DNA from: Cornus controversa
Taxonomy: Eukaryota > Streptophyta > Magnoliopsida > Cornales > Cornaceae
DNA: 64,000 nt
Reading direction: 5' to 3'
NCBI GenBank assembly: GCA_026545225.1
Contig: CM048849.1
Location: forward strand, 53,080,836-53,144,835
A program made the translations under genes and the position numbers. Shown in pieces: positions 36,701 through 50,000 of this stretch. The notes under the pieces were generated by a model. It saw only the letters and a list, made by a program, of their open reading frames with translations, did not search any database and had not been told where the DNA came from. How positions within the stretch are numbered: position 1 is the stretch's first letter; every line of letters starts with the position of its first letter.

Positions 36701-38583
36701 GAACAAACTACTCCAAAATATAACATTAGAGTGCTTTCTAAAATGAAAGTAAGAAATAAAATCAAATGGTTAGAAAGACCGTGTGAAGAAAAACTTTATT
36801 ACCTTGATGGTGCAGTGACGAAGTAAGCAAGACCACCAACTGGGACAGACTGACCTGAATATTCAGACTCCTTCCACTTCCCCAACAAATTCACAATGAA
36901 ATTCCCACTGTACCTCCTGTGCAGCAACTGCACATAAAGAAAATGGTATTATTTTAACTTGTACGAAGAAATAAGGCAAAGTAAAATGCTTCAATTACTT
37001 ATGCATATAAAGCTCTATTACCTGGGAGATGAAGTAAAGGTTGGATACAAGGGCAGACTGAAGGATGATTGGCATGTTGGAGGTGTAGAATAGCTTAATT
37101 GGGTAAGAGCCAGCCTGTCCACGTGCATTTTTTGATCTCACGGGCAAAACCACGCGAAACCCTTGAAAATAGATGACAATGAGGAAGATCAACACCGTAG
37201 CAAGCAGATTTGTCACATTTGGAAGATTCTGCCGGTAGAAAGCCTCCCGTAGAGCACGAACCTTGTCAGTCCTAGTTATCAGTAGATGGAACAAAGCAAT
37301 AACAGCACCTTCAAATTCAGCTCCACGACCACTGTTAATAGTTGTGGGGCTAAATGCTTTCCAGATAATGCTCTCACTACAAAGACAACCAAAAAGTTTA
37401 GAATATTAAACCCAGGAAAAATATTACAATCAACAGAAAAAGAATTGGTAGCTTGCCAGATATTGGTTGCGATGAATAAGGAAATCCCAGAGCCTAGACC
37501 ATATCCCTTCTGGAGAAGTTCATCTAAGCATATCACGATTATACCAGCAAAGCAAAGTTGAATAATAATGAGAATAGCATTTCCAACACCAAGTTGGTTG
37601 ACACTGCCATACATCCCTGACAGAACATATGCAACAGCCTCACCAACAGCAATGAGGATTCCCAACAACTTCTGTGCACCGTTTCTGGGAGAAAGACAAC
37701 AAAGTAAAGCAAACCAATTAGAAGCATCAAAGGAAGTTGACACTAAAAGGTAAAGATTATTTCTGTGCATCATCCAAGACAACAAAGATATGCACATGCA
37801 ATTTATAAATGGAGGTTAGCTGCACATAAGTACGCAATGCATTCATAGAGAATATATGGTGTAATCAAAAGGAAATTCGTTTTTAGGAGAAGAAATTTAC
37901 AGTTGATAATATTAAGCAATGAGAAGAAGCAAACAAACACAAAACCCGCAAAGAAAATGTTTGGACTTTATTCTAATGAATTACACAAACTACAGAAAGT
38001 AGCAATCATTTCATTTACATTTCTGCTTGACTACATAAAAAACACACTGGCAATTCTGTAATCATAACAATTGGAGGAATTTTCTAACCATATTAGATAT
38101 ATGTATTAAAATAGAGAAAAGAAGAATGATCAACGAAGTGGGTGATGAAAGAGAGTCATGGACCATAAGGTTTTTGTTAACTACAATATCTGACAGTAAA
38201 CTATCAGCTAAAGTAAATTGTCATGATTAAGCTACTTACAAGAGTGCACGATCCTCGCGCACACTGTTGTCCACTTCAATGATCTTTGACCCAGCCAAGA
38301 GTTGCATCACCAGCCCAGATGTCACAATGGGGGTAATTCCAAGTTCCATGACGGTCCCACGGTTTGAGGCAAGAATAACACGCATCCAATAGAAAGGATC
38401 TGCACCTGTTGTAGAGTGTATGCCATATAGAGGGAGCTGACTGCACACCAAAAAGATGAAAAGAGCTATCACGGTGTATATGACCTTCTCTCTGAAGGGA
38501 ACCTTCCGATCAGCACTTTGAACTTCTGGCAGAAATGAAAGAAATGGTCTGACCAGATGCAGCACTCTAAATCCTCCTCCCAT
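33785..38583 (-). CDS. SEC61A: Protein transport protein SEC61 subunit alpha, 475 aa
   Basis: Six coding exons: 38240-38583, 37457-37684, 37022-37376, 36803-36927, 36494-36629 and 33785-34024. They sum to 1428 nt, 475 residues plus stop, the usual plant length. Start [20 protein letters not shown] and end [12 protein letters not shown] are as in known SEC61 alpha. The order of conserved blocks is complete, including [26 protein letters not shown] and [19 protein letters not shown]. The protein is the ten-helix pore of the ER translocon, which with the beta and gamma subunits passes or inserts nascent chains. Intron 2 (37377-37456) starts GC, not GT; every other coding intron is GT-AG. Intron 5 (2469 bp) holds a hAT-like element. 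A leader intron of about 1.7 kb probably precedes the start codon. Confidence 0.96.
34189..35482. mobile_element. hAT-like non-autonomous element in SEC61A intron 5
   Basis: The left end reads ATAGTTGTCAAAATCC; the right end in reverse complement reads TCAAGGTTGTCATAGGATC. Proposed 8-bp flanks are GGTAGCTC (34181-34188) and GATAGCTT (35483-35490), with two transitions. Both subterminal regions are dense in GATTC/GAATC motifs. About 1.29 kb, non-coding. The limits are less certain than for the GGGATGGCAA copies. Confidence 0.58.
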
Positions 38584-40302
38584 TATTAGCAGTCAACAAA
38601 TCACTCTAACCTGATTTTGACCATAATATAAACATCACTATAGCATGAAATTAAAAAGCGAATTAACAACAAAATATAATATATGTAAACCCTATAACAT
38701 GAGAACTCATATTCACACGCAAAATGTGAACAAAATAATTGATTCCCACCAAACATCACAAGATAAAATCTTTTTACTAAGAAAATTGTGAACAAATCAG
38801 CATAACATATGGACAAACTCCACCAAATGTAAAGTGGGTACATCGAACAAAGTGTTAAATGATATCCACCTCCTAAATCATTTGCCAGATATTTCATTCA
38901 GCATGGTGTATCTCATGTACAACGTATTATATGCACGCCCCTCCAGCATCTAACGTATTAACATATCATAATCCAATACACCAACTAATTAAATCTGAAG
39001 ACAATGCCCTGAATGAGTTGTTGGCATTGCTAATACTTGTGCATGTGGACGATGATACACAACATACACTGCAAATATAATTTCAGCAGCTCTCTCCCAT
39101 AACCAGGGGAACAAAGTGTTAAATGATTTCCATCTCCTAAATCATTTGCCAGAGATGTCATTCAGCATGGTGTATCTTATGTAAAACGTATTATATGCAC
39201 ACCCTCCAGCATCTAACGTATTAACATATCATAATCCAATACACCAACTAATTAAATCTGAAGGCAATGCCTTGAATGAGTTGTTGGCATTGCTAATACT
39301 TGTGCATGTGGACAATGATACACAACATCCACTGCATATATAATTTCAGCAGCTCTCCCCCATAACCAAGGGTACCACAGTGTTTCCTTGTGGCAAGAGC
39401 ACATTGGGCCCCAATCAAAATTATTCAACAATCCTAATACATATTACTTTATTAGCAATAGCATGGTTAAATACATATAATAATCCAATACACGGTATCA
39501 AATGATCACCAATTGTTACTCTTCCATCCCAATTCGATATGAAATTCATAAATAATATAAACAAGAATGTGAAATAAATTTGAAGCTAGCAATCTTAGGA
39601 GATCAAACCCGTAGCAATTGGTAAAAAATAAGGAAATCTGATTAACAAATATCTCCACTTTACAAGGCAAGAGCTCGAGATAACACTCAACTAAAATAAA
39701 TTGAGCCTAGCTCAAAACGCTTTGCATTTATTGTAAGTCACAATATCATATCATTCGCGCATAAAGCTTCTATTTTGCATTCATAATTCCCTAATTCTCT
39801 GCACCGAGAATATCATGAAAAGCCAAATTCATTTCATTAAACAAAACAGCAAGATACATAAGCCTCCATTGGAGTGCGATTGATCTGAATTAACATGAAA
39901 TATTTAATTTCTCCCCTAAAACTATTAATTTCTTCCTTCTCTTAAGTTTCTCAGCAAGCAAATGGAGCCAAAGCAGAAAACAGCGATTAACATCGCTTTT
40001 CATTCATTGGCAAAACCTGGTTTGAATCAGCTATGAACATAGAGATCTAACCTTAACCTAATAAATAAATCATCACCAGATCTACAAAAATAAAGCAAGT
40101 AAATCCAAATTTGACCACAATGAAACCATCCGATCATTTTCAAAATAGCTCCTCTATTCGGATCATAAATACTATAGTATCAACATGTATGCATACATAT
40201 TGTGAAAATGAGACTTACGTTTGGGAATCGTAGATCTGCATAAATACATACATATACGAGTATCTACATGTATGTATACGTATTGTGAAAATGAGACTTA
40301 CG
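38584..40302 (-). other. SEC61A 5' leader: probable leader exon end and leader intron
   Basis: A donor at 40301/40302 (CCAACC then GTAAGTCTC) and a possible acceptor near 38613 (AAAATCAG, then GTTAGAG) would define an intron in the untranslated leader. Plant SEC61 and housekeeping genes often have one. The intron contains a 264-bp tandem duplication. No cDNA is available here, so this is a prediction. Confidence 0.5.
38847..39374. repeat. 264-bp direct tandem duplication in the SEC61A leader intron
   Basis: Copies 38847-39110 and 39111-39374 both begin ACAAAGTGTTAAATGAT and run through TTTCATTCAGC-like sequence to CCCATAACCA. They differ by only a few substitutions and small indels. Confidence 0.9.
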
Positions 40303-40320
40303 GTTGGGAATCGTAGATCT
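40183..40320. repeat. Duplicated 55-bp block carrying the SEC61A leader splice donor
   Basis: Blocks 40183-40237 and 40266-40320 (offset 83 bp) share CATGTATG..., TGTGAAAATGAGACTTAC and TTGGGAATCGTAGATCTG. On the minus strand each provides a GTAAGTCTC donor, at 40301 and 40218. Confidence 0.85.
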
Positions 40321-40365
40321 GAAACCCTGGAGACCTGAGAAGAGTGTTGGAAGAAACTTAGAAGG

Positions 40366-40374
40366 CTTTTAATA
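40366..40374 (-). promoter_or_regulatory. Candidate TATA element for SEC61A
   Basis: TATTAAAAG on the minus strand lies about 65 bp upstream of the first candidate leader donor and is followed by pyrimidine-rich sequence. This is a position-based guess only. Confidence 0.3.
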
Positions 40375-40399
40375 GACAGAGACGCGATGGGGTTGGAGG

Positions 40400-40895
40400 C
40401 GAAGAAGTGCTTGGTTTTGTTTACATAATGGGGCGGATGGATCGGGTGCAGAAGCATTCAACGGAAACACGCGTAAAATGTCTTTGATTCCTCTATTTGG
40501 CTCCATTTTAAGCTTGCTCATTGCCACGACGAAGTAGCCAATGGTGTCTAACCACGTATGAAAGGAGTCTAACGTGGACATAGACGCGAGTCATACTTTC
40601 CACTTAAGACAACTAAATCTTATAAAATTTTGACCATCACAAATAAGTTTTACTTTTGACATCTATTTTCAATAAAATTCTATAAAAATTAAAATACTCC
40701 TTCAACCCTTACCATACATTATTTAAGACTGTGGGTTGGTTATTTTTGGTATCAAGTTTTCTTCTTTTCTTTTTTTCATTTTGCAAAGGCAAAGGCATAT
40801 TACACTATCTTTCATAAGATGTGTTGGATTATTTCATTTTTGTGGATAATATTAATTGAATTATTCTTTACTAATTACATATATATGCCTATTTG

Positions 40896-40930
<35 letters not shown>

Positions 40931-43900
40931 GTTTATATTTCTCTTTAGACCCCAATGAGTTTAAATGTTAATTAAATTCTGTATAAAGTTTGTGTTTTTT
41001 TTTTTGTTGCAATATATTCACAAAATAAATATTAATCCCCAAATTATTCTCATTTCTTGTTGTTGTTGGATCAATCCATTTATTAAATTGTTGGTAGTTT
41101 ACCAAATTATTTCCTTTTGTAAACACTAATGAAAATTTTCCACACTATATAATATAAACTTGAAAGCAAGAATGTCATTTTTTCACCATATCTTTAATTT
41201 TCTTTCTAGCCTCTTTGTCAAATTGGTAGATGTTGGGATTAGAAATAATACACTGTAATCGTAATTTTTCTCTTTTTAGCTCCTAGATCTTTGGATTTAG
41301 GAAAGTTCCCCTTTTCTTTCTATTGTAATATTTGAGACAAAAAAAATTTATGTATATTTAAAACATAAATAAGCCACACATTTTTCATATTTTTTTGCTC
41401 CTATTATTATTATTTTTTCGTTATATCTAGCGTGCATCATTTGGCGAAGAATCAACAATAATAGATTTTCCTTTTTTATCTCAATGTAATTACAGTGAGA
41501 ACTAAAGAAAATATTGGATGAGTTTTACACATGATTAGTACTTTAGTAATAAGGGCAACAATGGAAAAAAGTTTAAATTTAAATTTATTTAGAAATAGAT
41601 CTAAAAAATAGGACTTATTTGTCGTAGTGAAAATTTTATAGGACTTAGTTGTCTTTGAAGTACAAAAGTAAGATTAGATTGTAATTTTCTCTAAGAAATA
41701 TTTTACTCCCTATGTTTTTATCTAGTAATACAAAAAATTGGAAAATGAACAAGGATATTACCACTAGGATTAAGATTAAAGCACCGAAGAAAATGGAGAA
41801 AGGTTAGTATTTTACGTGAAATACCAAATAACTTAAAAGAAAAAATATATATATCTCAAATCGATGCTTCAAATTTCATATCTCAACAAAAATTGAAGTA
41901 TGATTTGGTAATTGGCATATGATATCTAGGCAAAATACACTCACACGTCTTGAGATTTGCTTTAACTACACTTATATTTATATTTTGGCAAAATCTACAC
42001 TTACACATCCTGAAGTTTGGCACATGATTACACTCAACCTTAGCACTATATATATGTATGATTCAAGGTTAAAAGGGAAGTAAGTGTAACTTTGTCTAAT
42101 TGAAAAAGGAAAAATGAGGTCAAGGATGTTCTTTTAGTTAATGGAGGGGTAAAACAAAAAATATATATAGTGTTAGGATTAAATGTAATTATGTGTCAAA
42201 CCTTAGGGGGTGTGAATGTAGGTTTTGCCAAATTATAAATATATGTGTAATTGGAGCAAACTTCGGGAGATGTGAGCGTATTTTGTACATGATATTTTGG
42301 TATACTCCACCTGATAGGTCAAATTTATTAATATTTTTCTTTTAATTAAATACAATAATACATTTTAAAATAATAAAATGAACCCATAGATTAAAATAAT
42401 AAGAAAAATTGATTTAGTATATCATTTTTTGATACGCCAAATTTGACATATTTGATGGAATGTCAAATGTCAAGTAGGCATTTGATATATAGGTTAGATG
42501 AGTTATTGATGTTAAAAGTAACTGTTGCAAATGTCACGTATGATTTGACTTATGCATTAAAACAAAATAAGAATAATATATTTATATAGCTCTAATGAAA
42601 AATATTGAGATAAATAATATGAGTTACTAGAAAAGTGAGAAATATATTATTAGCCACAAAATAAGAGAAAAGTGACTTAAGGAGACATAAAAGATAGATT
42701 TGTTGATGTGTCAGCAAGAAAAGGAAAAATCGGTTTGCATGTTACTTATGAGATAACTTAATTGACCAAAACTTAACATTTCGTGTAATATAATATAATG
42801 ATAAAAGAAAATTCATATGACGAATCATGTTCATTTGACCGAAAAAAAAATGAAGGGAGAAACCATTTTTCTTCTTTATTTTTAAGGGAAATATCCCTTC
42901 AGGTAGAAATCTCTACCGTTCATATAATCTCCGTCATGGTAAACCACCATTTTATGTACATGTATCATCAACAACTGCGACTAAATAGTATCACCTTAAC
43001 CCTTTAAGTGGGTGAGTTTATTTGCCAATAAAATAAATTAAAAAAGGCTATATGACTAGATAATTTGAACTATTTATTTAAGAAGGAAATTTCAAAAAAT
43101 GTAAGTAAAATTTAATAATTTATTGTTAAAGTCCCTTTAAGAAATGAAAAATAATATGTAATATTTTCTCTTTGAAAGTTACATTATGTTTAAATCAGGA
43201 AGTAAAAATGTACATTTGATAACTAAAAAAAGCGGTCTTAATCTTAAAATTATTTTTCAGTTCAAATAAAATCTTTAAATAGCTGAACTAAATTTCATTT
43301 TATTCCAACTTTTACCCGTTAGAGCAAAGTCATATATTTCTGTTCAAGTTATTTTGTCATAACCAAACAAGAAATGGAATAATCATTCTTATCACATTAT
43401 AATACTTCATCCCGTTCTAGCATGCATTCAACTGTGTTATTCAAACCTGCCTCATTTCAGTTTCCTCTCTCTTCTTTCACTGCTCATATGAACAAAGTGA
43501 ACTTTTGAATGGTTGCACATTCATTCATCTGAAAATGTAGTTAAAACATTCTGACTCGAAATATCTAGAAGAAGAAGAAGAAGAGAAGAACCAGAAAGGT
43601 TCAAGAAAATCTTTAGCTCGCCATTTCATAGAACACTTTTACCACATGAATACCGTATCTAAGTAAACAGGCAAGTTTGAAGTAAGCCAAATCTGCACTT
43701 CTAAACTTTTAACAGCGTCTCTCTATTTATGGGGGAATGTTATCATTAATTCAAAACCATCCCCTCATATAAACATGGATGTTAGATCTAAATCTAGACG
43801 CTGGTATAGGCCGGTTATATAACCAAAACACTAATTTTTCCCCAGCGACAGGTATGGTGATGTTATCTCAATTCGACAGTATTGAAGAACTGTACTTGTT

Positions 43901-44005
43901 TCTCACAACAAAAGTATAATGCTACAGATCGTTTTACCAAGCCATCTAATAAAAGAGTGATCCAGCTCAACATGTAGAGTTTCAATCATATCCTTTTTTG
44001 TTGTC
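40400..44005. other. Spacer between SEC61A and ERD2
   Basis: AT-rich with no gene recognised. It contains a TA run at 40899-40928, the foldback element at 41928-42288, and an AAG microsatellite near 43568-43586. The right end should include the ERD2 3' untranslated region. Confidence 0.5.
41928..42288. mobile_element. Foldback MULE copy 3 (short)
   Basis: A 361-bp element. The left end is AGGCAAAATACACTCACACG; the right end in reverse complement is GTACAAAATACGCTCACATC. The 9-bp flanks are ATGATATCT (41919-41927) and ATGATATTT (42289-42297), with one mismatch. Each arm again contains the CACTCACAC / AGTTTG module twice, as in the copies at 2846 and 5665. Confidence 0.82.
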
Positions 44006-47000
44006 TCAAGCTGGCAGCTGAAGCTTGGCATTGTTTTTCCAGCTGCGAAATAAATGTGTTGCTTAGTTACTTATCAGATAAAACAGTTAACAAGGAATTG
44101 TCCACAGATACAGGGACTAATTACCTGATAAAGTAATAGTAGAAGAAATCAGCATATAGAGCTGTCTGGACAAGACCAGAGACGCAAGCTGCAAGGAAAA
44201 AGGGGTGACGTTATGAAATATCTACATACATCAATGACAACCAAATAGTGATGCTCCCTAACATTGTAACAACTTACATATCCATCGACTAAAATGCTGC
44301 TCAGTGAAATAGCGGTAAATCCAGTTTAGAATATAGAATGCACGATAGGCCCTGCAAGTAAAAAACAAATAACAAAATTATAACAAAATAGCTTAAAGCA
44401 TGGATAAATTCTCAGACAATTGGAAATTATAAAAGATGCAACCATGGAATTGTGATTTGTGGTTAACATAAAAGTAACAGAACGCACTATTACCCCCCCA
44501 TGGGGTAGCTGAGTTGTCATAAGGCCTTTGGACATGACCAAGAGGTCTTGTGTTCAACTCCCGGAAGTGTTAAAACCTCCACCCTGGACTTATGGGAACC
44601 CTCTCCGATGCCAGAAAAAAAAAATGAAAAACAGAACAGACGATTTTATTTAGAATCACAATGTTTCCGTTTGTGCCAATTCTCTTTCAAGGGAAAATGG
44701 CATTAAGATAGAAAACTAATCCATGTAATAGAGAAGTCTGCTTATCATGGAGACAATAGAATTGACAAACTATGTTAGCAATAACCTTTTTTTTTGTAGA
44801 TTATTTGATTAACTGCACTTCCATAGTTCCATTTTTAGCATCTTAATGAAAAGGTTGCAGTTTCAAAAATAAATGGAAGCTCCCTATATACTAACTAATA
44901 AGTGTTGAGTAGTTATGATAAAATTCACATAATTTTGTTCTGCAAGCACAACAGTAACAGGGGTACACTAAAATTTCAAGGTTTTGCTTTTTCCAAACAC
45001 CAAAAGGAGCCTTGATCCTTGGTCAGTTACACATTACGTCAATTAAACTAGTAATCATCAAACAATACTAGCATTCTTTTCATGCACAGACAAAAAAGTT
45101 AGATTATTGCATCCATATTCTGGAAATACTAACCTTCTTCTAACATCTGCTAGTAGGGATGGCAACGGGGCGGGTACGGCACGGGTTTGCCTAAATTCGT
45201 CCCCGCCCCGCTGCCTTAAACACTAATCCCAAACCCACCGCGGGTTTAAAACGGGACGGAATTTCAAAACCCATCTCCGCCCCGTTGGGAGAAACTCCAC
45301 CCTGTCCCCGCCCCGCCCCCTTTAAAATTTCAAAAGGGGCGGGACGAGACGGGGCGAGGTGGGGCCCCTCCCCACAAAATTGTAACCACATTAAACATCA
45401 ATAAAATTTAATTTTTTCAAAAAATACGAGCCTAGTGGGTAGTACCAAGTTTGATACCACTAAATTCAAAATAATATAACCCTTGTTTAAGAAGTAAAAT
45501 GACAAGATTCCACAATTAAATAGCCTATTACAGAAAATATATTTCACAACTAAATAACTTAGTAACAAGTTTGATCGAACAATTAAAAAAGTGTTAATAC
45601 AACAAAAAGATAAAATGAAAACATAAGTCTTAATACAGCCAAAAGTAAAATTATAATTTGTATATATGTATATATATACATATAAATATATTTATAATAA
45701 TAAAATATATAGGCGAGGCGGGGCGGGGCGGGTTATTATAGAGTCCCAAACCCGCCCTGTACCCGCGGCGGGTTTTGATTTTCTTTCCCAAACCCGCCCC
45801 TACGGAAAAAAAATGGCTCCCATACCCGTCCTAAATGGGGTGGGACGGGGCGGACAAAATTGCCATCCCTATCTGCTAGTATCAGAATAATAAAAGATCC
45901 AAGGAACAGGAAGATGAAAACAAGTTTACAATTCTCAAGATGTAACCGACATATAAAATGGGATTAAGGAGTATGCAAAACAAATATATGGATTTGTCAT
46001 TCAAGTTAAAATAATGTAGTGCAAACCAAAAATACAACTGATTGCTTTAAATATTGGCTTGACTTGCTTTAATCTCACATAAGTTCCACATATCATTTCT
46101 ATTTCTTTTTTCTCTAATATATATTTTTTTAAATAAGTAAAAGGTTTTATAAAGAAGTTCACATATCAATTTCACATGTGAAGCAGCCAAAGTCTAAGAA
46201 AAGGTCAAGGTCTCGAACCCCACACGTGTTTCAGATTAATCAATAAACCTTCATAAATTCTCACACGATAATTCCCCTTATGGATAGACCAACCTCTACA
46301 CCTGATTCAGACTTTAAGACCTTCGTGTGAATATGCTACTAATATACATTAGGATTCGAATGCAACATTTGATTTGTGAAATTGAATATTTTTCAAACTG
46401 ACTCTGTTGTTCTGTCTAACCATGCCCTTAGCCTTATAGAGCCTTCTTCATGTTCCAAAATCCAAGCCACCAATTAGTTCCAAACTAGGAGAATTTAGAT
46501 ATTGATATGGTTTCAAGATGTATGAACTCTATCCCTAAATATCCATTTGAAAGAAGAGATGAATGGATAGAGTAGAATGAGCTGAAGGATTGACTTTGTT
46601 TCACAGTTGCTGTCACAGCCTCACAGGACTTCTATGTACCTAAACATGCCATCCCAGTCATCTGTAACTTATTTGATTACTTAATGATGTTATTCCTATA
46701 TTTTCCTTTACTTTCTCAAGACACACAAGCGCCCATATGTAATTAACCAATGTAAAAATGCAGATTCATGTACATGTATATAATTTATAATCAAATGTCC
46801 AATTAATCATTTTCTTTTTTGATAAGTAATAAAAAATTCAATAAAGGGTCCAAAGGAGGGCGCAATCTAAGTAAACTCAAGTACACACCAATTCACTATA
46901 AATAAATGAAGAAAAAATGAATTTAAACACTGGGTCAATGGGTAGAATATGTAAAGGGAGTTTCAAAAATATGAATTCCAATTCTAAAAGAGGTGAGGAT

Positions 47001-50000
47001 TCATGACGGAGGTTAGAATTTCCAAGTGGAGTACTTCTATCATAAGTTTAGCAACAAAACAGTTTTCAACTGCCAAAAAAGCAAGAAAACATTAATATAG
47101 ATGTTTGGTGTATAACAATCTATTGCCAAATGTTCGATTTGGATGAACAAAGGCCCCCGAAGTAACCAGATATAACTAAACAAAATAGAAATATTTCATA
47201 CAGGCATTGTTGACCCAAAGGTTTTAGCCTAAGGGTAATCTTGTAATTTTGATGGTTGCAAACTATTAATGTGTTAGGTACTAACATCTACATTGAGTGA
47301 TTGCTTAAAACATTGATCTTTTCAAGATAGCATTCACAATGAGGATAAAACATTGAAGATGATATGATCAAAAGAATCCATTCTATTGAGAAGAAGTTGG
47401 CACATCAAGCTTGAAGAATCATGCCAAACAAAGAAGAATTGGGATAGTTAGGAAATGATGAGAGCCTAGGTAAACTTGTAAAGTTATATTTGAATATCTT
47501 GCTTGAAGCTCATTTTCTTAAAATAAGACTGTAACACCATATGCATATCATTCTTACATTTCATATTGGTTCTTAGTCTCTTAGAAATAGGACTTGATCT
47601 CCTTGAATCACATCTTACAAGTCCTTGACGGTTTAAGCTCACTTAGACTTCAAAAATTTGTTTATTTTATGTTGAGTATAAATCAGTTGACTTATCCATT
47701 CTCATAAGTCGACTTATTATTACAAATCTTTTTAGCCTTTCCAGAATGACAAAATAGTCGACTTATTATGTGAATAAGTCTACTTATTAGTTGACTTATT
47801 TAGTAAAGAATATCAGTTTTTGTTCTGTAAATATGAACCAGTCGACTGTTCCTAAATGAATAGTTAACTAATAAGTCGACTACTTTAATTCATAAATCAA
47901 CTACTTTTACGGGATTCGGATCTGAACGGCTAGTTTGAGACATTTAATGCATTCCAACCACCTCCAACAACCACATTTTTGAGAGAGACAATATATATGA
48001 GCCTTAGTTTGTATTTATAACAAGAGCTACCACATATACAAGTATTGATCATCATTTACTCATCTCACTCTCTTTCAACTAAGATTTGAGCTTCAAACTT
48101 GAGATTCATTTATTGCTATAGTTGTGAGCTTACACTTGAGTATTTATCTTTGATAGATACCATCTTTGTACTACAAATCTTCCTCTCATTTATTGTAAAG
48201 GGTTGGTTGAACCCTAGAAAACTAGGTGGAGGACTTCACATAGCAAGAGAAAGGAGCTTGTGAGCTCCATTGTAAATGTTTGCTTTTCACCCGAAAGGAG
48301 AAGCCTTAGTGGATTTGAGAAATCTCAAGAGAGATCTTGAGTTGTGGAGCAGGGAATTCCGAACCACGCTACGTCTTGTGTCACTTGCGTTTGATTTTCT
48401 CTATCTCTTTCTCCTATCTATTGTGCACTTTATCTATTGTCTCTCTCTTATAATTGCATAAATTTTATATACTTATTGCATTTTAAATTGTGGAGAAATT
48501 GTTGGGTAACAAGTACCACAAACCTTTTTTTATTTTATTTTAAATTCCAAGATAATATTTATTCCTTCAAAGACAAGCTAAGGAAATCTAATATTACCCA
48601 AGAAAGAAAACATATTGCCCAGTCAAATTGTCCACATTTCCGCTTCTTTGAAGCATCACCAACTGGGGAAGAATTGCAACTGCCTCCAAATATATTGAAA
48701 ACGCCCAGAAGATCTGCAACAGAAGTACATAAATATTAGCAGCACATATTGCAGCAATTACAAATTTTCAAATTTTCAAATTTTAGAACAACAAAAGAGA
48801 ATATGTTTGTTGTTGAGAACTAAGAATGGATGAACTTTGACGAACTTTTTTCCCACAGGTTCCTAGAAACACCCTGAAATAGAACTTAAATATATACGAG
48901 CACTTATTTGTCAAGTATTTGACTTGCTGGAGAATCTCAAACTTTATAAGAATGGTTCAAAGAGCAGCACAATAGCAACAATTCTCATTACTCACAATTT
49001 TGTGCAACAGGTTCCCAAAGAAGAACAGTAAGTCACCTTTAGCAAGTTCAGTGTTAACAAATAACTTTAAAATAATTTTTTTAGTAAGCAAGCAATAACT
49101 GATTACCATAAAAAAAAGAAGAAAAAAAGCAATAAATGATTTCAGGTACAGTTAACATGGGGCAGCTAACCGAAAACACTATTGCTTGAGGGTTTGCCCT
49201 TAGTTCAGTAGGATGTGTGCCCCAAAAAAGCTACGTACGTGCATGACACGCATAAGTAATGTTGAAGGATTTATATATTTAAGTTACACCCTCTCTAACA
49301 GCTTAAGCTTTTAGAGTAGATGGTTGTTAACATGGTATTAGAGCTAAAGGTCTCGTGTTCAAACCTCACCGTCACCCTAATAATTCAAATTAAAACACGT
49401 GTTGGACCAAAAGAAGGCCACACGTGAGGGGACGTGTGCTGATTGGATTACCTTCTATCAACACATTAACTACATCATTAATCTTTTAGTCTCTATTCTT
49501 CGTGGAAATCAAATTTATAAAGACTATTCTTCTTTGTAACAAACTGGACTCTTGTATGACCCTGCAAAGTTTTTTGTGTGCCAAGTCCCTTGTTTCTGAA
49601 GCAAGGCTTCTCTTCTCCATTCAAGTTATGAACACTACTTGAATTCAGTTTCAAAATCTTTACCTGACCTTTTGACCATTGATAAATGGATTTCTGTCCC
49701 CACAACCCACCTTTCAAATGAACCTCACTGCCGTGTTTGCCTTTTGGGTGTTTCTAAAGAGGTACATGAAGGTTGACATAACCAAGAACTCAACTCTGAT
49801 GTAAAAATTTTTACATGAATTTCAGAGATTGAAAGACTGATAAAATTTAGAAGAGAGAGTTATGCTAACAAGAAAATAGTATTCTGCAAGACCTGCAAAC
49901 TAATTTTCAACATGAAAGTTTTAGGTTATCTTATCGTAATGGAAGCATATACTAGATTATCACACAATAAGGTGTCTCACTCGTGCACATCATTGAAGGG

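Noticed and set aside
40369-40581. Short minus-strand frame upstream of SEC61A as a first coding exon
   Set aside because: SEC61A is already complete at 475 residues from 38583. This frame overlaps the putative TATA and leader and has no SEC61 homology.
46195-46240. B-box-like GGTCTCGAACCCC suggesting a tRNA gene or SINE
   Set aside because: No matching A box, cloverleaf or A-rich tail could be identified.
48276-48461. Possible small protein near ERD2 exon 3
   Set aside because: It lies within the probable solo LTR and shows only LTR sequence.
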